In this document: positions 44,806 to 53,825 of the stretch, piece after piece | Layout of the letters: each line of letters starts with the position of its first letter | How positions within the stretch are numbered: the first letter of the stretch is position 1 | NCBI RefSeq assembly: GCF_001277255.1 | Contig: NZ_CP012264.1 | Coordinates: 3,348,001 to 3,412,000 of the forward strand | Direction: 5' to 3' | Length of the DNA stretch: 64,000 nucleotides | From: Cronobacter condimenti 1330 | GTDB taxonomy: Bacteria; Pseudomonadota; Gammaproteobacteria; Enterobacterales; Enterobacteriaceae | The notes under the pieces: model-generated | Told to the model about the DNA's origin: nothing | The model's input: the letters and a program-made list of their open reading frames with translations, nothing else | Databases searched by the model: none | Translations under genes and position numbers: made by a program

Positions 44806-44833
44806 TGAACTAATGTTTGCGGGCCGGGTCTGA
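44806..44833 (+). promoter_or_regulatory. Sigma-E-type promoter of micA
   Basis: TGAACTA (44806-44812) and TCTGA (44829-44833) with a 16-base spacer, seven bases before the predicted micA 5' end. This fits the RpoE consensus GGAACTT / TCnnA and the known control of micA by envelope stress. Confidence 0.8.
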
Positions 44834-44839
44834 ACTTAT

Positions 44840-44912
44840 GAAAGACGCGCATTTGTTATCATCATCACTGAGTTCAGAGATGACAATTTGGCCACAGCGA
44901 TGTGGCCTTTTT
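44840..44912 (+). ncRNA. micA: MicA small RNA
   Basis: Begins GAAAGACGCGCATTTGTTAT, nearly identical to E. coli MicA, and ends in the terminator stem GGCCACAGCGATGTGGCC with T-run. It lies between luxS and gshA as in E. coli. MicA is an Hfq-dependent sRNA that represses ompA and other porin or envelope mRNAs on sigma-E activation; its 5' seed region is conserved here. Length about 73 nt. Confidence 0.95.
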
Positions 44913-44920
44913 CTTTTCTG

Positions 44921-46477
44921 TTACGCCTGTTTTGCCAGCCATTCATCAAACGGCTCACTATCCGCCGCTTCAATCTCACGCTGACGCGCCAGCGACGCTG
45001 CCTGTTCCTTGCGGAAATCCTCTTCCTGCAACGCCTGTAACGGCTCTTCGCGCAGCATCGTGCGATAACGGTCCGCCAGCATCCGGCCCGTGCCACCGAT
45101 ACCGTTCTCAATCATTGAGCGCAGGATCCGCGCTGAGTAGGTGAGATCCGGGTCGTCGAAACACGCGACCAGTCTGTCGCAAACCTGCTGGTATTCCTGG
45201 CCGCCATGAATGCTATCGAGCGTATTCGCCACGCGGCGTAAATCGCGGAACAGGTCTTTGCCCACTTGTGCCAGCGGAAACTGTGCGGTTTCGCAGCCGA
45301 TGCCAAGCGTAAGCCCTGGCTTGCGGCCTTCAAGGATCACACGGTTCCAGTTGGTGCGGGTACAAAGCAGTTCATCACTGCTCATCTCTGGCGCATCCGC
45401 CAGCGCGCACCAGACCATGAAGAGATCCAGGAAGCGCACCTGGTTTTCATCCACGCCAATTGGCGAGAACGGGTTGATGTCGAGTGAGCGCACTTCGATA
45501 TATTCGATGCCACCGCGCAGCAGGGCATCCGACGGCGATTCGCCATCACGTGTTACGCGCTTCGGACGAATAGGCGCATACAGCTCGTTTTCGATCTGCA
45601 AAATGTTTGTGTTGATTTGCAGATACTCGCCATCCTTCTTAAGCCCCAGCTTCGCATACTCTTCAGACGGGGTTTTGATAGCGCGCTTTAATCCTGCCAC
45701 ATAACTGTGTAAATCGTTAAACGTAATCCCGAGATTGCTTTGCGACTTATTGGTATAACCCAGATCGCTTAAGCGCAACGAGGTGGCGTAAGGCAGGTAG
45801 TACATGCCGCAGTCGGTTTTCTCAAACGGCAGTTTGGTCGGCTTGCCTTGCAGGAAAGACGAACAGATGGCCGGCGACGCGCCGAACAGATACGGGATCA
45901 CCCAGCCAAAACGATAATAGTTGCGGATGAGCCGGAAATAACCGGCTGAAATCGCCTCTTTGCCGCTTTCAGCATCTTCGACCTGACACTTCGCCTGCCA
46001 GAACGCCAGCGGCAGCGAGAAGTTGTAGTGAACGCCGGAGATCGTTTGCATCAGCGCGCCGTAGCGGTTTTTCAGCCCCGAACGATACAGCGTTTTGAAG
46101 CGGCCGATATTCGAGGTGCCATACTGTGCAAGCTCAATATCCTGCCCTTCTTTGATATAGCAAGGCATGCTGAGCGGCCACATACGTTCGTCGCCAAGCG
46201 CGCGGGCGCTATGACGATGGATATCACGCATGACTGTCAGCATGTGGTCGATATCGCCGTCTACGGGCGTAATAAATTCCAGAAGGGCTTCGGCAAAGTC
46301 CGTCGTGATCCACTTATGGGTTAACGCGGCACCCAGGCTTTCCGGATGCCCCGTGGTCGCCAGCTCACCTTCAGGCGTGACGCGCAGCGTTTCGCGCTCC
46401 AGCCCACGGCGAATGCCTTTTAATGCCTCAGGATGCTCGGTTAACCAGGCCAGCGCCTGTGATACGTCCGGGATCAA
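44921..46477 (-). CDS. gshA: Glutamate-cysteine ligase GshA
   Basis: The 518-residue first enzyme of glutathione synthesis, joining glutamate and cysteine with ATP. Same length and sequence pattern as E. coli GshA: RRGLERETLRVTPEGELATTGHPESLG, LITDFAEALLEFITP-type segment, and RSLDINPFSPIGV. It stands alone between micA and yqaA. Confidence 0.97.
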   Translation of the reverse strand: MIPDVSQALAWLTEHPEALKGIRRGLERETLRVTPEGELATTGHPESLGAALTHKWITTDFAEALLEFITPVDGDIDHMLTVMRDIHRHSARALGDERMWPLSMPCYIKEGQDIELAQYGTSNIGRFKTLYRSGLKNRYGALMQTISGVHYNFSLPLAFWQAKCQVEDAESGKEAISAGYFRLIRNYYRFGWVIPYLFGASPAICSSFLQGKPTKLPFEKTDCGMYYLPYATSLRLSDLGYTNKSQSNLGITFNDLHSYVAGLKRAIKTPSEEYAKLGLKKDGEYLQINTNILQIENELYAPIRPKRVTRDGESPSDALLRGGIEYIEVRSLDINPFSPIGVDENQVRFLDLFMVWCALADAPEMSSDELLCTRTNWNRVILEGRKPGLTLGIGCETAQFPLAQVGKDLFRDLRRVANTLDSIHGGQEYQQVCDRLVACFDDPDLTYSARILRSMIENGIGGTGRMLADRYRTMLREEPLQALQEEDFRKEQAASLARQREIEAADSEPFDEWLAKQA

Positions 46478-46569
46478 ATTGACCTCCCGCCTGTCGTGTC
46501 GAAAATATTTTTATTAAGCATAATTGTAATGGTAAAGGTTGACGATGAAAGGTCGCTCAAACAATCCAA

Positions 46570-46998
46570 TTAGTGCCACCACGTCATCCCCTGTAAAGTC
46601 GCTGCCGCGATGACGATATAACGCAGCGCCTTTCCAAGGCACAGAAAAAAAATCACCCGCCCCCAGGGAAGCCGTAACCACCCTGCCAGCAGGCACAACA
46701 GATCGCCGACCAGAGGTAGCCAGCTTAACAGCAGCGCCGGCGCACCAAAGCGTTGCAGTAAACCCTGCGCCCGCGCTTGCCAGCGCGACGATTCGCGCAG
46801 CGGAAACAGCCGCCCAAGAATAACGTTAGTTAACCCTCCAAGGCTATTACCTATTGTTGCGGTTATCACTAAAAGCCAGGGCGTACTTTTTGCGCTTATC
46901 AGCAACGCCACCAGAACAGCTTCGGAACTGCCCGGCAGCAGCGTGGCGCTCAAAAAACTGCTGGTGAAGAGCGAAAAAAGCGACAGTGCGTCGCTCAC
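46570..46998 (-). CDS. yqaA: DedA/SNARE-associated family membrane protein YqaA
   Basis: A 142-residue inner-membrane protein of the VTT/DedA superfamily (LFTSSFLSATLLPGSSEAVLV, NSLGGLTNVILGRLFP, WLPLVGDLLCLLAGWLRLPW). The family is implicated in lipid scrambling and envelope integrity. Its start overlaps the yqaB stop by four bases. Confidence 0.94.
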   Translation of the reverse strand: MSDALSLFSLFTSSFLSATLLPGSSEAVLVALLISAKSTPWLLVITATIGNSLGGLTNVILGRLFPLRESSRWQARAQGLLQRFGAPALLLSWLPLVGDLLCLLAGWLRLPWGRVIFFLCLGKALRYIVIAAATLQGMTWWH

Positions 46999-47561
46999 AG
47001 CAGACGCACATCCACGGCATCCATTCCCGCGAGCCGCGCCGCTTCAAGACCAAAATCCGCGTCTTCGAACACGACGCATTTTTCAGGCGCAACGCCCATG
47101 AGCGTCGCACAGCGCAGGAAAGTATCGGGAGCGGGTTTGTGGTGTTGCACATGATCGGCGGCGACCACCGCAGTGAAATAGTGACGCAGCCCAAGATGCT
47201 GTAGCAGCGCTTCTGCCATCGCGCTTTCGCTGCCGGTACCGACAGCCATTGGACGGCGACCATGCCAGGCTTTGACGACGTCAATTAATGGCAGCGGACG
47301 TACGGTATCCAGCAACATCGCCTGTACCGCTGCCGTTTTTTCACGCGCCAGCGCATGAGGATCGAGGTCAGCCTGATTTAGCTCAATGACGGCCTGCGCG
47401 ATACGCCAGGTGGGTGAGCCATTCAGCGCGACCATCGCCTGTTCGTCAAACTGCATGCCGTAGCGGCCGAGAACATCGCGCCAGGCTTTCCGGTGCGTAG
47501 GCTCGGTATCGAGGATCGTGCCGTCCATGTCAAAAATAAGCCCGTCGTAACGCTCGTACAT
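46995..47561 (-). CDS. yqaB: Fructose-1-phosphate/6-phosphogluconate HAD phosphatase YqaB
   Basis: A 188-residue HAD hydrolase; nucleophile motif DMDGTILDTEPTH, later motifs AVGTGSESAMAE, HKPAPDTFLRCA and VFEDADFG. E. coli YqaB dephosphorylates fructose-1-phosphate and related sugar phosphates. The start at 47561 (MYERYDG) matches E. coli. Operon with yqaA. Confidence 0.94.
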   Translation of the reverse strand: MYERYDGLIFDMDGTILDTEPTHRKAWRDVLGRYGMQFDEQAMVALNGSPTWRIAQAVIELNQADLDPHALAREKTAAVQAMLLDTVRPLPLIDVVKAWHGRRPMAVGTGSESAMAEALLQHLGLRHYFTAVVAADHVQHHKPAPDTFLRCATLMGVAPEKCVVFEDADFGLEAARLAGMDAVDVRLL

Positions 47562-47792
47562 CTTGTCCTCATTACCTGACCGCAAGGATTGTTACTTTAG
47601 CTTAAACCATTAATTTTGTCGCTGTTAAGGCAAGTGGAAGGCACGGATATCAGGGAGAGGATAATGATGAAAATGACGATAGTGTGAAAGGTAACCGCCT
47701 GAAAACACTTTTAAAGTGGGCAACACCTGGAATCTAACAAGGGGGGGGAATGTATTCGGAGAAGCGCAGCGTTTGTCAGGAAGAGAGTTTGA
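47562..47792. other. Intergenic region downstream of the tRNA array
   Basis: About 230 bases between yqaB and the first ghost tRNA unit, with a run of eight G near 47742-47749. No convincing terminator for the leftward tRNA transcript is visible; it may end inside the ghost units. Confidence 0.4.
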
Positions 47793-47926
47793 TGCATTAG
47801 GGAGGATTATTCGGCTTCATCTAACGTGTGGGCCGCGGCTGGAGCAGTACTACCGTCCCTGGATAATCGAGATAATTATCGTTCACCAGCTCACGTCATC
47901 ATTGCTGATACCGTGGATAAATATGG
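47793..47926 (-). repeat. tRNA-less ghost unit 1 of the argV-type array
   Basis: A 134-base unit beginning TGCATTAGGGAGGATT, a mutated form of the 3' end of tRNA-Arg (complement), followed by about 60 bases unrelated to tRNA, and then a spacer resembling the ones between the intact tRNA genes (...CGTCATCATTGCTGATACCGTG). About three quarters identical to unit 2 by eye. Confidence 0.75.
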
Positions 47927-48060
47927 TGCATCCAGGAGGATTATTCGGCTTCGCCTTACCCTGCGGGCTGCTGCTGAAGCAGCGTTATCCTCCCTGGATA
48001 ATCGCGATAATCATCGCTCACCAGGTCACGTCACCATCGCTGATACCGCGGATAATATGG
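47927..48060 (-). repeat. tRNA-less ghost unit 2 of the argV-type array
   Basis: 134 bases starting TGCATCCAGGAGGATT, which is the tRNA-Arg 3' end with one change, after TGG (complement of CCA). The middle is not tRNA but contains CCAGGAGGATTA and TTATCCTCCCTGG, near-complementary, so the unit can fold into a long hairpin. It ends at the 3' end of the first intact tRNA-Arg. Confidence 0.78.
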
Positions 48061-48134
48061 TGCATCCGGGAGGATTCGAACCTCCGACCGCTCGGTTCGT
48101 AGCCGAGTACTCTATCCAGCTGAGCTACGGATGC
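48058..48134 (-). tRNA. tRNA-Arg(ACG), copy 1
   Basis: A 77-nt tRNA with GCATCCG acceptor, D-arm AGCTCAGCTGGATAGAGT, anticodon loop CTACGAA (ACG), T-loop TTCGAAT and encoded CCA. Equivalent to E. coli argQ/argZ/argY/argV, last in transcription order. Confidence 0.98.
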
Positions 48135-48193
48135 ATCGGGATTTACTGCTTTACTGCGGATCCACGCGTCATTGCTGACATCGTGAATAAATA

Positions 48194-48270
48194 TGGTGCA
48201 TCCGGGAGGATTCGAACCTCCGACCGCTCGGTTCGTAGCCGAGTACTCTATCCAGCTGAGCTACGGATGC
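48194..48270 (-). tRNA. tRNA-Arg(ACG), copy 2
   Basis: Identical by eye to copy 1, with anticodon ACG and encoded CCA. Spacer to the next tRNA gene on either side is 59 bases. Confidence 0.98.
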
Positions 48271-48329
48271 ATCGGGATTTACTGCTTTACTGCGGATCCA
48301 CGCGTCATTACTGACATCATGAATAAATA

Positions 48330-48406
48330 TGGTGCATCCGGGAGGATTCGAACCTCCGACCGCTCGGTTCGTAGCCGAGTACTCTATCCAGCTGAGCTAC
48401 GGATGC
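48330..48406 (-). tRNA. tRNA-Arg(ACG), copy 3
   Basis: Identical by eye to the other copies (ACG anticodon, encoded CCA). Start-to-start distance to neighbours 135-136 bases. Confidence 0.98.
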
Positions 48407-48464
48407 ATCGGGATTACTGCTTTACTGCGGATCCACGCGTCATAGCTGACATCATGAATAAATA

Positions 48465-48541
48465 TGGTGCATCCGGGAGGATTCGAACCTCCGACCGCTC
48501 GGTTCGTAGCCGAGTACTCTATCCAGCTGAGCTACGGATGC
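48465..48541 (-). tRNA. tRNA-Arg(ACG), copy 4
   Basis: Identical by eye to the others. Four bases separate it from the upstream tRNA-Ser gene, so the RNAs are cut from one precursor. Confidence 0.98.
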
Positions 48542-48545
48542 AAAA

Positions 48546-48638
48546 TGGCGGTGAGGCGGGGATTCGAACCCCGGATGCAGCTTTTGACCGCATACTCCCT
48601 TAGCAGGGGAGCGCCTTCAGCCTCTCGGCCACCTCACC
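48546..48638 (-). tRNA. serV: tRNA-Ser(GCT)
   Basis: A 93-nt class II tRNA with a long variable arm. Acceptor GGTGAGG, anticodon loop CTGCTAA (GCT), T-loop TTCGAAT and CCA encoded. Equivalent to E. coli serV, first gene of the tRNA operon. Confidence 0.97.
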
Positions 48639-48699
48639 ACACGCCTCTTACGAGTGCTTCGAAGAGTTTGTTTCGTCTCATCGTCGCTGCGTGGCGCAC

Positions 48700-48727
48700 A
48701 TATTACTTTCTGAGACTTATAAGTCAA
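48700..48727 (-). promoter_or_regulatory. Promoter of the serV-argV tRNA operon
   Basis: On the minus strand TTGACT (48727-48722), 16-base spacer, TAATAT (48705-48700), followed by the GC-rich discriminator GTGCGCC typical of stringently controlled stable-RNA promoters. Confidence 0.8.
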
Positions 48728-48947
48728 ACAATTTTTCCCGACTCTGCATCGTTTGCACATTTACCGCCCAATCCGCCTGCTTTACCAACAAAAAGGCTGT
48801 TTTATCAACGCAAATGCAATGGTACGCCCGTAAATGGCCGCGCAGATAAAAGCGGAAAAAGGCATCGGGGGAACACAAGAAACGGTAAAAGAAAGGGAAA
48901 ATCAAGAAAGGGGATGCGCCTCGCCTGTGTGAGCGAGACGCGACAAC

Positions 48948-49133
48948 TCAGTAACTGGACTGTTGCGATTTTTCAGCCTGGATACGCTGGTAGATCTCTT
49001 CACGGTGTACAGATACCTCTTTGGGGGCGTTCACGCCAATACGTACCTGGTTGCCTTTTACCCCAAGAACTGTCACGGTCACCTCATCCCCAATCATGAG
49101 GGTTTCACCAACTCGACGAGTCAGAATCAGCAT
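48948..49133 (-). CDS. csrA: Carbon storage regulator CsrA
   Basis: A 61-residue RNA-binding global regulator, essentially identical to E. coli CsrA ([30 protein letters not shown]). It binds GGA motifs in mRNA leaders, affecting glycogen, biofilm and motility, and is sequestered by CsrB/CsrC. AAGGAG ribosome site. Between alaS and the tRNA operon, as in E. coli. Confidence 0.98.
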
Positions 49134-49328
49134 TCTTTGCTCCTTGAAAGATTAAAAGAGTCGGGTCTCTCTGTATCCCGGCATTATCCATCATATAACG
49201 CCAAAAAGTAAGCGATGACAAACACCTGATGAGTAAGCGGTCATGGCATTACATTCTGTTAAACCTAAGTTTAGCCGATCCAGAAAAAAATCAACCCGAC
49301 TTTATCGTTATAGTTCCGACACAGATAA

Positions 49329-49360
49329 AGACGCCATAACAACAAAGGGTTATGGCGTCT
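49329..49360 (-). terminator. Intrinsic terminator of alaS
   Basis: AGACGCCATAAC (49329-49340), eight-base loop, GTTATGGCGTCT (49349-49360). On the minus strand the stem is followed by TTTATCTG, 19 bases after the alaS stop. Confidence 0.85.
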
Positions 49361-49378
49361 GTCGTGCCGTTTCGATTG

Positions 49379-52006
49379 TTACAGCTTCGCGGTTACCCAG
49401 CTTTCAACGCTACTAAGCGCTGCAGGCAACGCCGCGGCATCGGTACCGCCAGCCTGCGCCATATCCGGGCGACCGCCGCCTTTGCCGCCAACCTGCTGAG
49501 CAATCATGCCCACCAGCTCGCCAGCTTTCACGCGATCCGTCACATCTTTCGATACCCCCGCGATCAGCGAGACTTTGCCTTCTGCCACGGTTGCCAGCAC
49601 GATTACCGCAGAGCCGAGCTGATTTTTCAGATCGTCAACCATGGTACGCAGCATTTTCGGCTCAACGCCATGAAGCTCACTCACCAAAAGCTTCACACCA
49701 TTGATGTCGACAGCGTTACTGCTGAGATTCGCACTCTCCTGCGCCGCCTGTTGCTCTTTAAGCTGTTGCAACTCTTTTTCCAGCTGGCGGGTACGTTCAA
49801 CCATCGCACGAACTTTATCGTTCAGCGTCTGGCTGTCGCTTTTCAGCAGATGGGACAGCTCATTGAGACGATCATTCTGTGCATGCACCAGTGCCAGTGC
49901 GCCTTCGCCCGTAACGGCTTCGATACGACGAACACCTGCGGCCGTACCGGATTCAGACACGATGCGGAACAGGCCGATATCCCCCGTACGCGAGGCGTGG
50001 ATACCGCCGCAAAGCTCGGTTGAGAAATCGCCCATGCTCAATACACGTACGCGGTCTTCATATTTTTCGCCGAACAGCGCCATTGCGCCTTTCGCCTTCG
50101 CTGCTTCCAGATCCATGACGTTAGTTTCAACAGGCAGGTTACGACGGATTTGCGCGTTCACCAGGTCTTCAACCTTGCGAATTTCTTCCGGCTTCATCGC
50201 TTCAAAGTGGGAGAAGTCGAAACGTAACGCTTTGTCATTTACCAGGGAGCCTTTCTGCGCAACGTGGGTGCCAAGCACCTGGCGCAGCGCGGCATGCATC
50301 AGGTGCGTCGCCGAGTGGTTAAGACGGATACGGTTGCGGCGCGCTTCGTCCACTTCCGCTTTAACGCCCTCACCGATTTTCAGGACACCGCTGGCGAGTT
50401 CGCCGATATGGCCAATAGCCTGGCCATATTTTTGTGTGTCGTTCACGGTAAAAGTGAATCCGTTACCTTTCAGTTCGCCTTTATCGCCGACCTGGCCGCC
50501 AGACTCCGCATAGAACGGCGTCTCATCGAGCACAACGACTGCCTGTTGACCGGCGGCGATCTGCTCAACGGCTTTACCGTCGACAAACAGCGCGGTCACT
50601 TTGGCGGTCAGTTCAGTGTGGTCATAACCTTTAAATTCGGAGGCGCCATCAACACGAATCATCGCATTGTAGTCCGCGCCGAAGCCGCTGGATTCACGCG
50701 CACGACGGCGCTGCTCTTCCATGGCTGCTTCAAAGCCCGCTTCGTCAACTTTGATGTTACGCTCGCGGCAGACATCCGCGGTCAGGTCAACCGGGAAGCC
50801 ATATGTGTCATACAGACGGAAAGCCGTTTCGCCATCGAGCGTATCGCCCTTAAGCTTCGCAAGCTCTTCATCGAGCAGCGCCAGGCCACGCTCCAGCGTG
50901 CGGGCAAACTGCTCTTCTTCGGTTTTCAGCACCTGCTCAACCTGAGCTTGCTGGCGCTGTAGCTCTTCACCTGCCGCGCCCATTACTTCTACCAGCGGTC
51001 CTACCAGCTTGTAGAAGAAGGTGTCTTTCGCACCGAGCATATTGCCGTGACGAATCGCACGACGAATGATGCGACGCAGCACATAGCCGCGGTTTTCATT
51101 AGACGGGATAACGCCATCGGCGATCAGAAATGCGCAAGAGCGGATATGATCGGCGATAACACGCAAAGATTTGTTGCTCAGATCTGTCGCGCCGGTGACG
51201 TTCGCCACAGCCGCAATCAGCTTCTGGAACAGGTCGATTTCATAGTTAGAATTGACATGCTGCAATACCGCAGTAATGCGCTCAAGGCCCATACCGGTAT
51301 CCACGGACGGCTTCGGCAGCGGTTCCATGGTGCCGTCAGCCTGACGGTTGAATTGCATGAATACGATGTTCCAGATCTCAATATAGCGGTCACCGTCTTC
51401 TTCCGGACTTCCCGGAGGACCGCCCCAGATGTGGTCGCCATGATCGTAGAAAATCTCGGTGCACGGGCCGCACGGGCCAGTATCGCCCATCTGCCAGAAG
51501 TTATCAGACGCGTAAGGCGCACCCTTGTTATCACCGATGCGAATAATGCGTTCGCGCGGGATACCAACTTCCTTTTCCCAGATTTCGTAAGCTTCGTCAT
51601 CGGTTTCGTAGACGGTTACCCACAGGCGCTCTTTTGGCAGGTTAAACCACTGCGCGCCCGTTAACAGTTCCCAGGCGTACTGAATGGCGTCGTGTTTGAA
51701 GTAGTCACCGAAGCTGAAGTTGCCCAGCATTTCGAAGAAAGTGTGGTGGCGGGCGGTGTAACCGACGTTTTCCAGGTCGTTGTGCTTACCACCGGCGCGC
51801 ACGCAGCGCTGCGCGGTCGTCGCACGGGAATAATTACGCTTATCGAGACCAAGGAACACGTCCTTGAACTGATTCATCCCGGCGTTGGTAAACAGCAGAG
51901 TCGGGTCGTTATTAGGGACCAGAGAGCTACTGGCAACTACCTGATGTCCCTTGCTATGGAAAAAGTCGAGAAACGCCTGACGGATCTCAGCGGTGCTCTT
52001 GCTCAT
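49379..52006 (-). CDS. alaS: Alanyl-tRNA synthetase AlaS
   Basis: The 875-residue class II synthetase (E. coli 876). N-terminal aminoacylation domain (motif 2 region RAGGKHNDLENVG, HTFFEMLGNFSFGDYFK), tRNA recognition, editing domain with zinc/HxxxH (HSATHLMHAALR, CGGIHASRTGDIG) and C-Ala domain (GGKGGGRPDMAQAGG). It also represses its own gene in E. coli. Confidence 0.98.
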   Translation of the reverse strand: MSKSTAEIRQAFLDFFHSKGHQVVASSSLVPNNDPTLLFTNAGMNQFKDVFLGLDKRNYSRATTAQRCVRAGGKHNDLENVGYTARHHTFFEMLGNFSFGDYFKHDAIQYAWELLTGAQWFNLPKERLWVTVYETDDEAYEIWEKEVGIPRERIIRIGDNKGAPYASDNFWQMGDTGPCGPCTEIFYDHGDHIWGGPPGSPEEDGDRYIEIWNIVFMQFNRQADGTMEPLPKPSVDTGMGLERITAVLQHVNSNYEIDLFQKLIAAVANVTGATDLSNKSLRVIADHIRSCAFLIADGVIPSNENRGYVLRRIIRRAIRHGNMLGAKDTFFYKLVGPLVEVMGAAGEELQRQQAQVEQVLKTEEEQFARTLERGLALLDEELAKLKGDTLDGETAFRLYDTYGFPVDLTADVCRERNIKVDEAGFEAAMEEQRRRARESSGFGADYNAMIRVDGASEFKGYDHTELTAKVTALFVDGKAVEQIAAGQQAVVVLDETPFYAESGGQVGDKGELKGNGFTFTVNDTQKYGQAIGHIGELASGVLKIGEGVKAEVDEARRNRIRLNHSATHLMHAALRQVLGTHVAQKGSLVNDKALRFDFSHFEAMKPEEIRKVEDLVNAQIRRNLPVETNVMDLEAAKAKGAMALFGEKYEDRVRVLSMGDFSTELCGGIHASRTGDIGLFRIVSESGTAAGVRRIEAVTGEGALALVHAQNDRLNELSHLLKSDSQTLNDKVRAMVERTRQLEKELQQLKEQQAAQESANLSSNAVDINGVKLLVSELHGVEPKMLRTMVDDLKNQLGSAVIVLATVAEGKVSLIAGVSKDVTDRVKAGELVGMIAQQVGGKGGGRPDMAQAGGTDAAALPAALSSVESWVTAKL

Positions 52007-52141
52007 AATTATCCTGAAATCAAGCTAACGAAATGTGTCGCCCGAATGGCGCAGCACGCTGCCGCCAGGCCGAGCTCAACGGAAAAAAGTGGGAATAAGA
52101 TAAGTTTTCTTTACAGGGAAGTAAAACCCCGCATGGGGTCA

Positions 52142-52639
52142 TCACTCAAAATTTCGGTAGATCGCCTGGATATCTTCCATGTAATAGCCGCGATAGAGCA
52201 AAAACCGCTGCACTTTCGCTTTTTCAGGGAAGGTGCGCGGCAGCGGCGCGCCAAATTTGCGCTCGGCCTGATCGCGCGCTTGCGCCTCCCAGTCCACTTC
52301 ACAGGCGGCAAAGGCGATATCACACGATACGCGCGGGATGCCCTTTTGCTGGAGCTCTTGCCGAATGCGCTGCGGCCCATAACCTTTACGGCCCCGGCTC
52401 GCGATATAGCGCTCTGCAAAACGTTCGTCATCCAGATAGCGTTGCTCGTGGCACCAGGCGATGACTTTCTCGATATCTTCCGGCGTCACCTGCGCTTGCT
52501 CATCCTCTTGTCTTCCGGGTAGCACAGCGCCAAGTTTGCGACGCAGTTCTTGTTCGCTATGATCGCGCATAGCAAGGATGCGCATGGCACGGTCAAGGAG
52601 TCGGGAATAGGCGGAACGGCGAGGGGTAGCGTCAGTCAT
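52142..52639 (-). CDS. recX: RecA regulator RecX
   Basis: A 165-residue helical protein that caps RecA filaments. E. coli RecX has 166. It reads RRSAYSRLLDRAMRILAMRDHSEQELRRKL, IAWCHEQRYLDDERFAERYIASR and FLLYRGYYMEDIQAIYR. Start at 52639 (MTDATPRR); it is expressed by read-through of the terminator after recA. Confidence 0.96.
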   Translation of the reverse strand: MTDATPRRSAYSRLLDRAMRILAMRDHSEQELRRKLGAVLPGRQEDEQAQVTPEDIEKVIAWCHEQRYLDDERFAERYIASRGRKGYGPQRIRQELQQKGIPRVSCDIAFAACEVDWEAQARDQAERKFGAPLPRTFPEKAKVQRFLLYRGYYMEDIQAIYRNFE

Positions 52640-52670
52640 AGGAGTGAACAGTTGGCACGTCAGAAAAAGT

Positions 52671-52692
52671 AAGGGCTGCATCAGCAGCCCTT
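52671..52692 (-). terminator. Attenuating terminator between recA and recX
   Basis: AAGGGCTGC, loop ATCA, GCAGCCCTT; on the minus strand followed by ACTTTTTCTG. In E. coli a like terminator limits recX to a small share of recA transcripts. Confidence 0.88.
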
Positions 52693-52696
52693 GAGA

Positions 52697-53761
52697 TTAA
52701 AACTCTTCGTTAGTTTCTTCAACGCCGTCGTCATTATTGTCGACGGTGAAGTCAGGCGTAGCATCCTGATTATTGAGCAGCATCTCGCGCAGTTTCTTCT
52801 CAATTTCGTCAGCCATCGGCTTGTTCTCTTTGAGGAAGTTAGTTGCGTTCGCTTTACCCTGGCCGATTTTCTCGCCGTTGTAGCTATACCATGCACCCGC
52901 TTTTTCAATGAGCTTGTGCTTCACGCCGAGGTCAACCAGTTCGCCGTAGAAGTTAATACCTTCCCCGTAGAGGATCTGGAATTCAGCTTGTTTAAACGGC
53001 GCAGCAACTTTATTTTTCACCACTTTGACGCGGGTTTCGCTACCGACTACGTCTTCGCCCTCTTTCACCGCGCCGATACGGCGGATGTCGAGACGCACGG
53101 AAGCGTAGAATTTCAGCGCGTTACCACCAGTGGTGGTTTCCGGGTTACCAAACATCACACCAATCTTCATACGGATCTGGTTGATGAAGATAAGCAGGGT
53201 GTTGGAGTTTTTCAGGTTACCTGCGAGCTTACGCATCGCCTGGCTCATCATACGTGCTGCAAGGCCCATATGAGAGTCACCGATTTCGCCTTCGATTTCC
53301 GCTTTCGGCGTCAACGCCGCTACGGAGTCGACCACCAGTACGTCAACTGCGCCGGAGCGCGCCAGCGCATCACAGATTTCCAGCGCTTGCTCGCCGGTAT
53401 CCGGCTGAGAACAGAGCAGGTTGTCGATGTCTACGCCAAGCTTACGGGCATAAACCGGATCAAGCGCATGCTCTGCGTCGATAAACGCACAGGTTTTACC
53501 GGCGCGCTGTGCAGCGGCAATGACCTGCAGCGTCAGCGTGGTTTTACCTGAAGATTCCGGGCCGTAGATTTCTACGATACGACCCATTGGCAGACCGCCC
53601 GCACCCAGCGCAATGTCCAGGGAGAGAGAGCCGGTGGAGATCGTTTCCACATCCATGGTGCGATCTTCACCCAGACGCATGATGGAGCCTTTGCCGAATT
53701 GCTTTTCAATCTGGCCGAGTGCTGCCGCCAACGCCTTCTGCTTGTTTTCGTCGATAGCCAT
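52697..53761 (-). CDS. recA: Recombinase RecA
   Basis: The 354-residue recombinase and LexA co-protease. Walker A GPESSGKTT, Walker B VLVVDSVAALTP, loop L2 GVMFGNPETTTGGNALKFYASVRLD-type region and the acidic C-tail (DNNDDGVEETNEEF). ATG 53761 with AGGAGTAAAA upstream is the family start. The promoter is covered by a LexA box. Confidence 0.99.
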   Translation of the reverse strand: MAIDENKQKALAAALGQIEKQFGKGSIMRLGEDRTMDVETISTGSLSLDIALGAGGLPMGRIVEIYGPESSGKTTLTLQVIAAAQRAGKTCAFIDAEHALDPVYARKLGVDIDNLLCSQPDTGEQALEICDALARSGAVDVLVVDSVAALTPKAEIEGEIGDSHMGLAARMMSQAMRKLAGNLKNSNTLLIFINQIRMKIGVMFGNPETTTGGNALKFYASVRLDIRRIGAVKEGEDVVGSETRVKVVKNKVAAPFKQAEFQILYGEGINFYGELVDLGVKHKLIEKAGAWYSYNGEKIGQGKANATNFLKENKPMADEIEKKLREMLLNNQDATPDFTVDNNDDGVEETNEEF

Positions 53762-53825
53762 TTTTACTCCTGTCATGCAGGGTGAGCCCAATTGCGCCAC
53801 GCTGCGAATATGTTTCGTTGGTGCA

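Noticed and set aside
47793..48541. Regular repeats that might be a CRISPR array
   Set aside because: The repeats are four tRNA-Arg genes and their spacers. The 'spacers' are similar to one another, and there are no cas genes.
47826..49099. Plus-strand frames across the tRNA cluster (repeats of 'GGFEPPTARFVAEYSIQLSYG')
   Set aside because: A well-known false-protein artefact from translating the complement of tRNA-Arg genes.
49352..51664. Several 200-270 codon frames opposite alaS
   Set aside because: They are antisense shadows of the highly conserved alaS gene.
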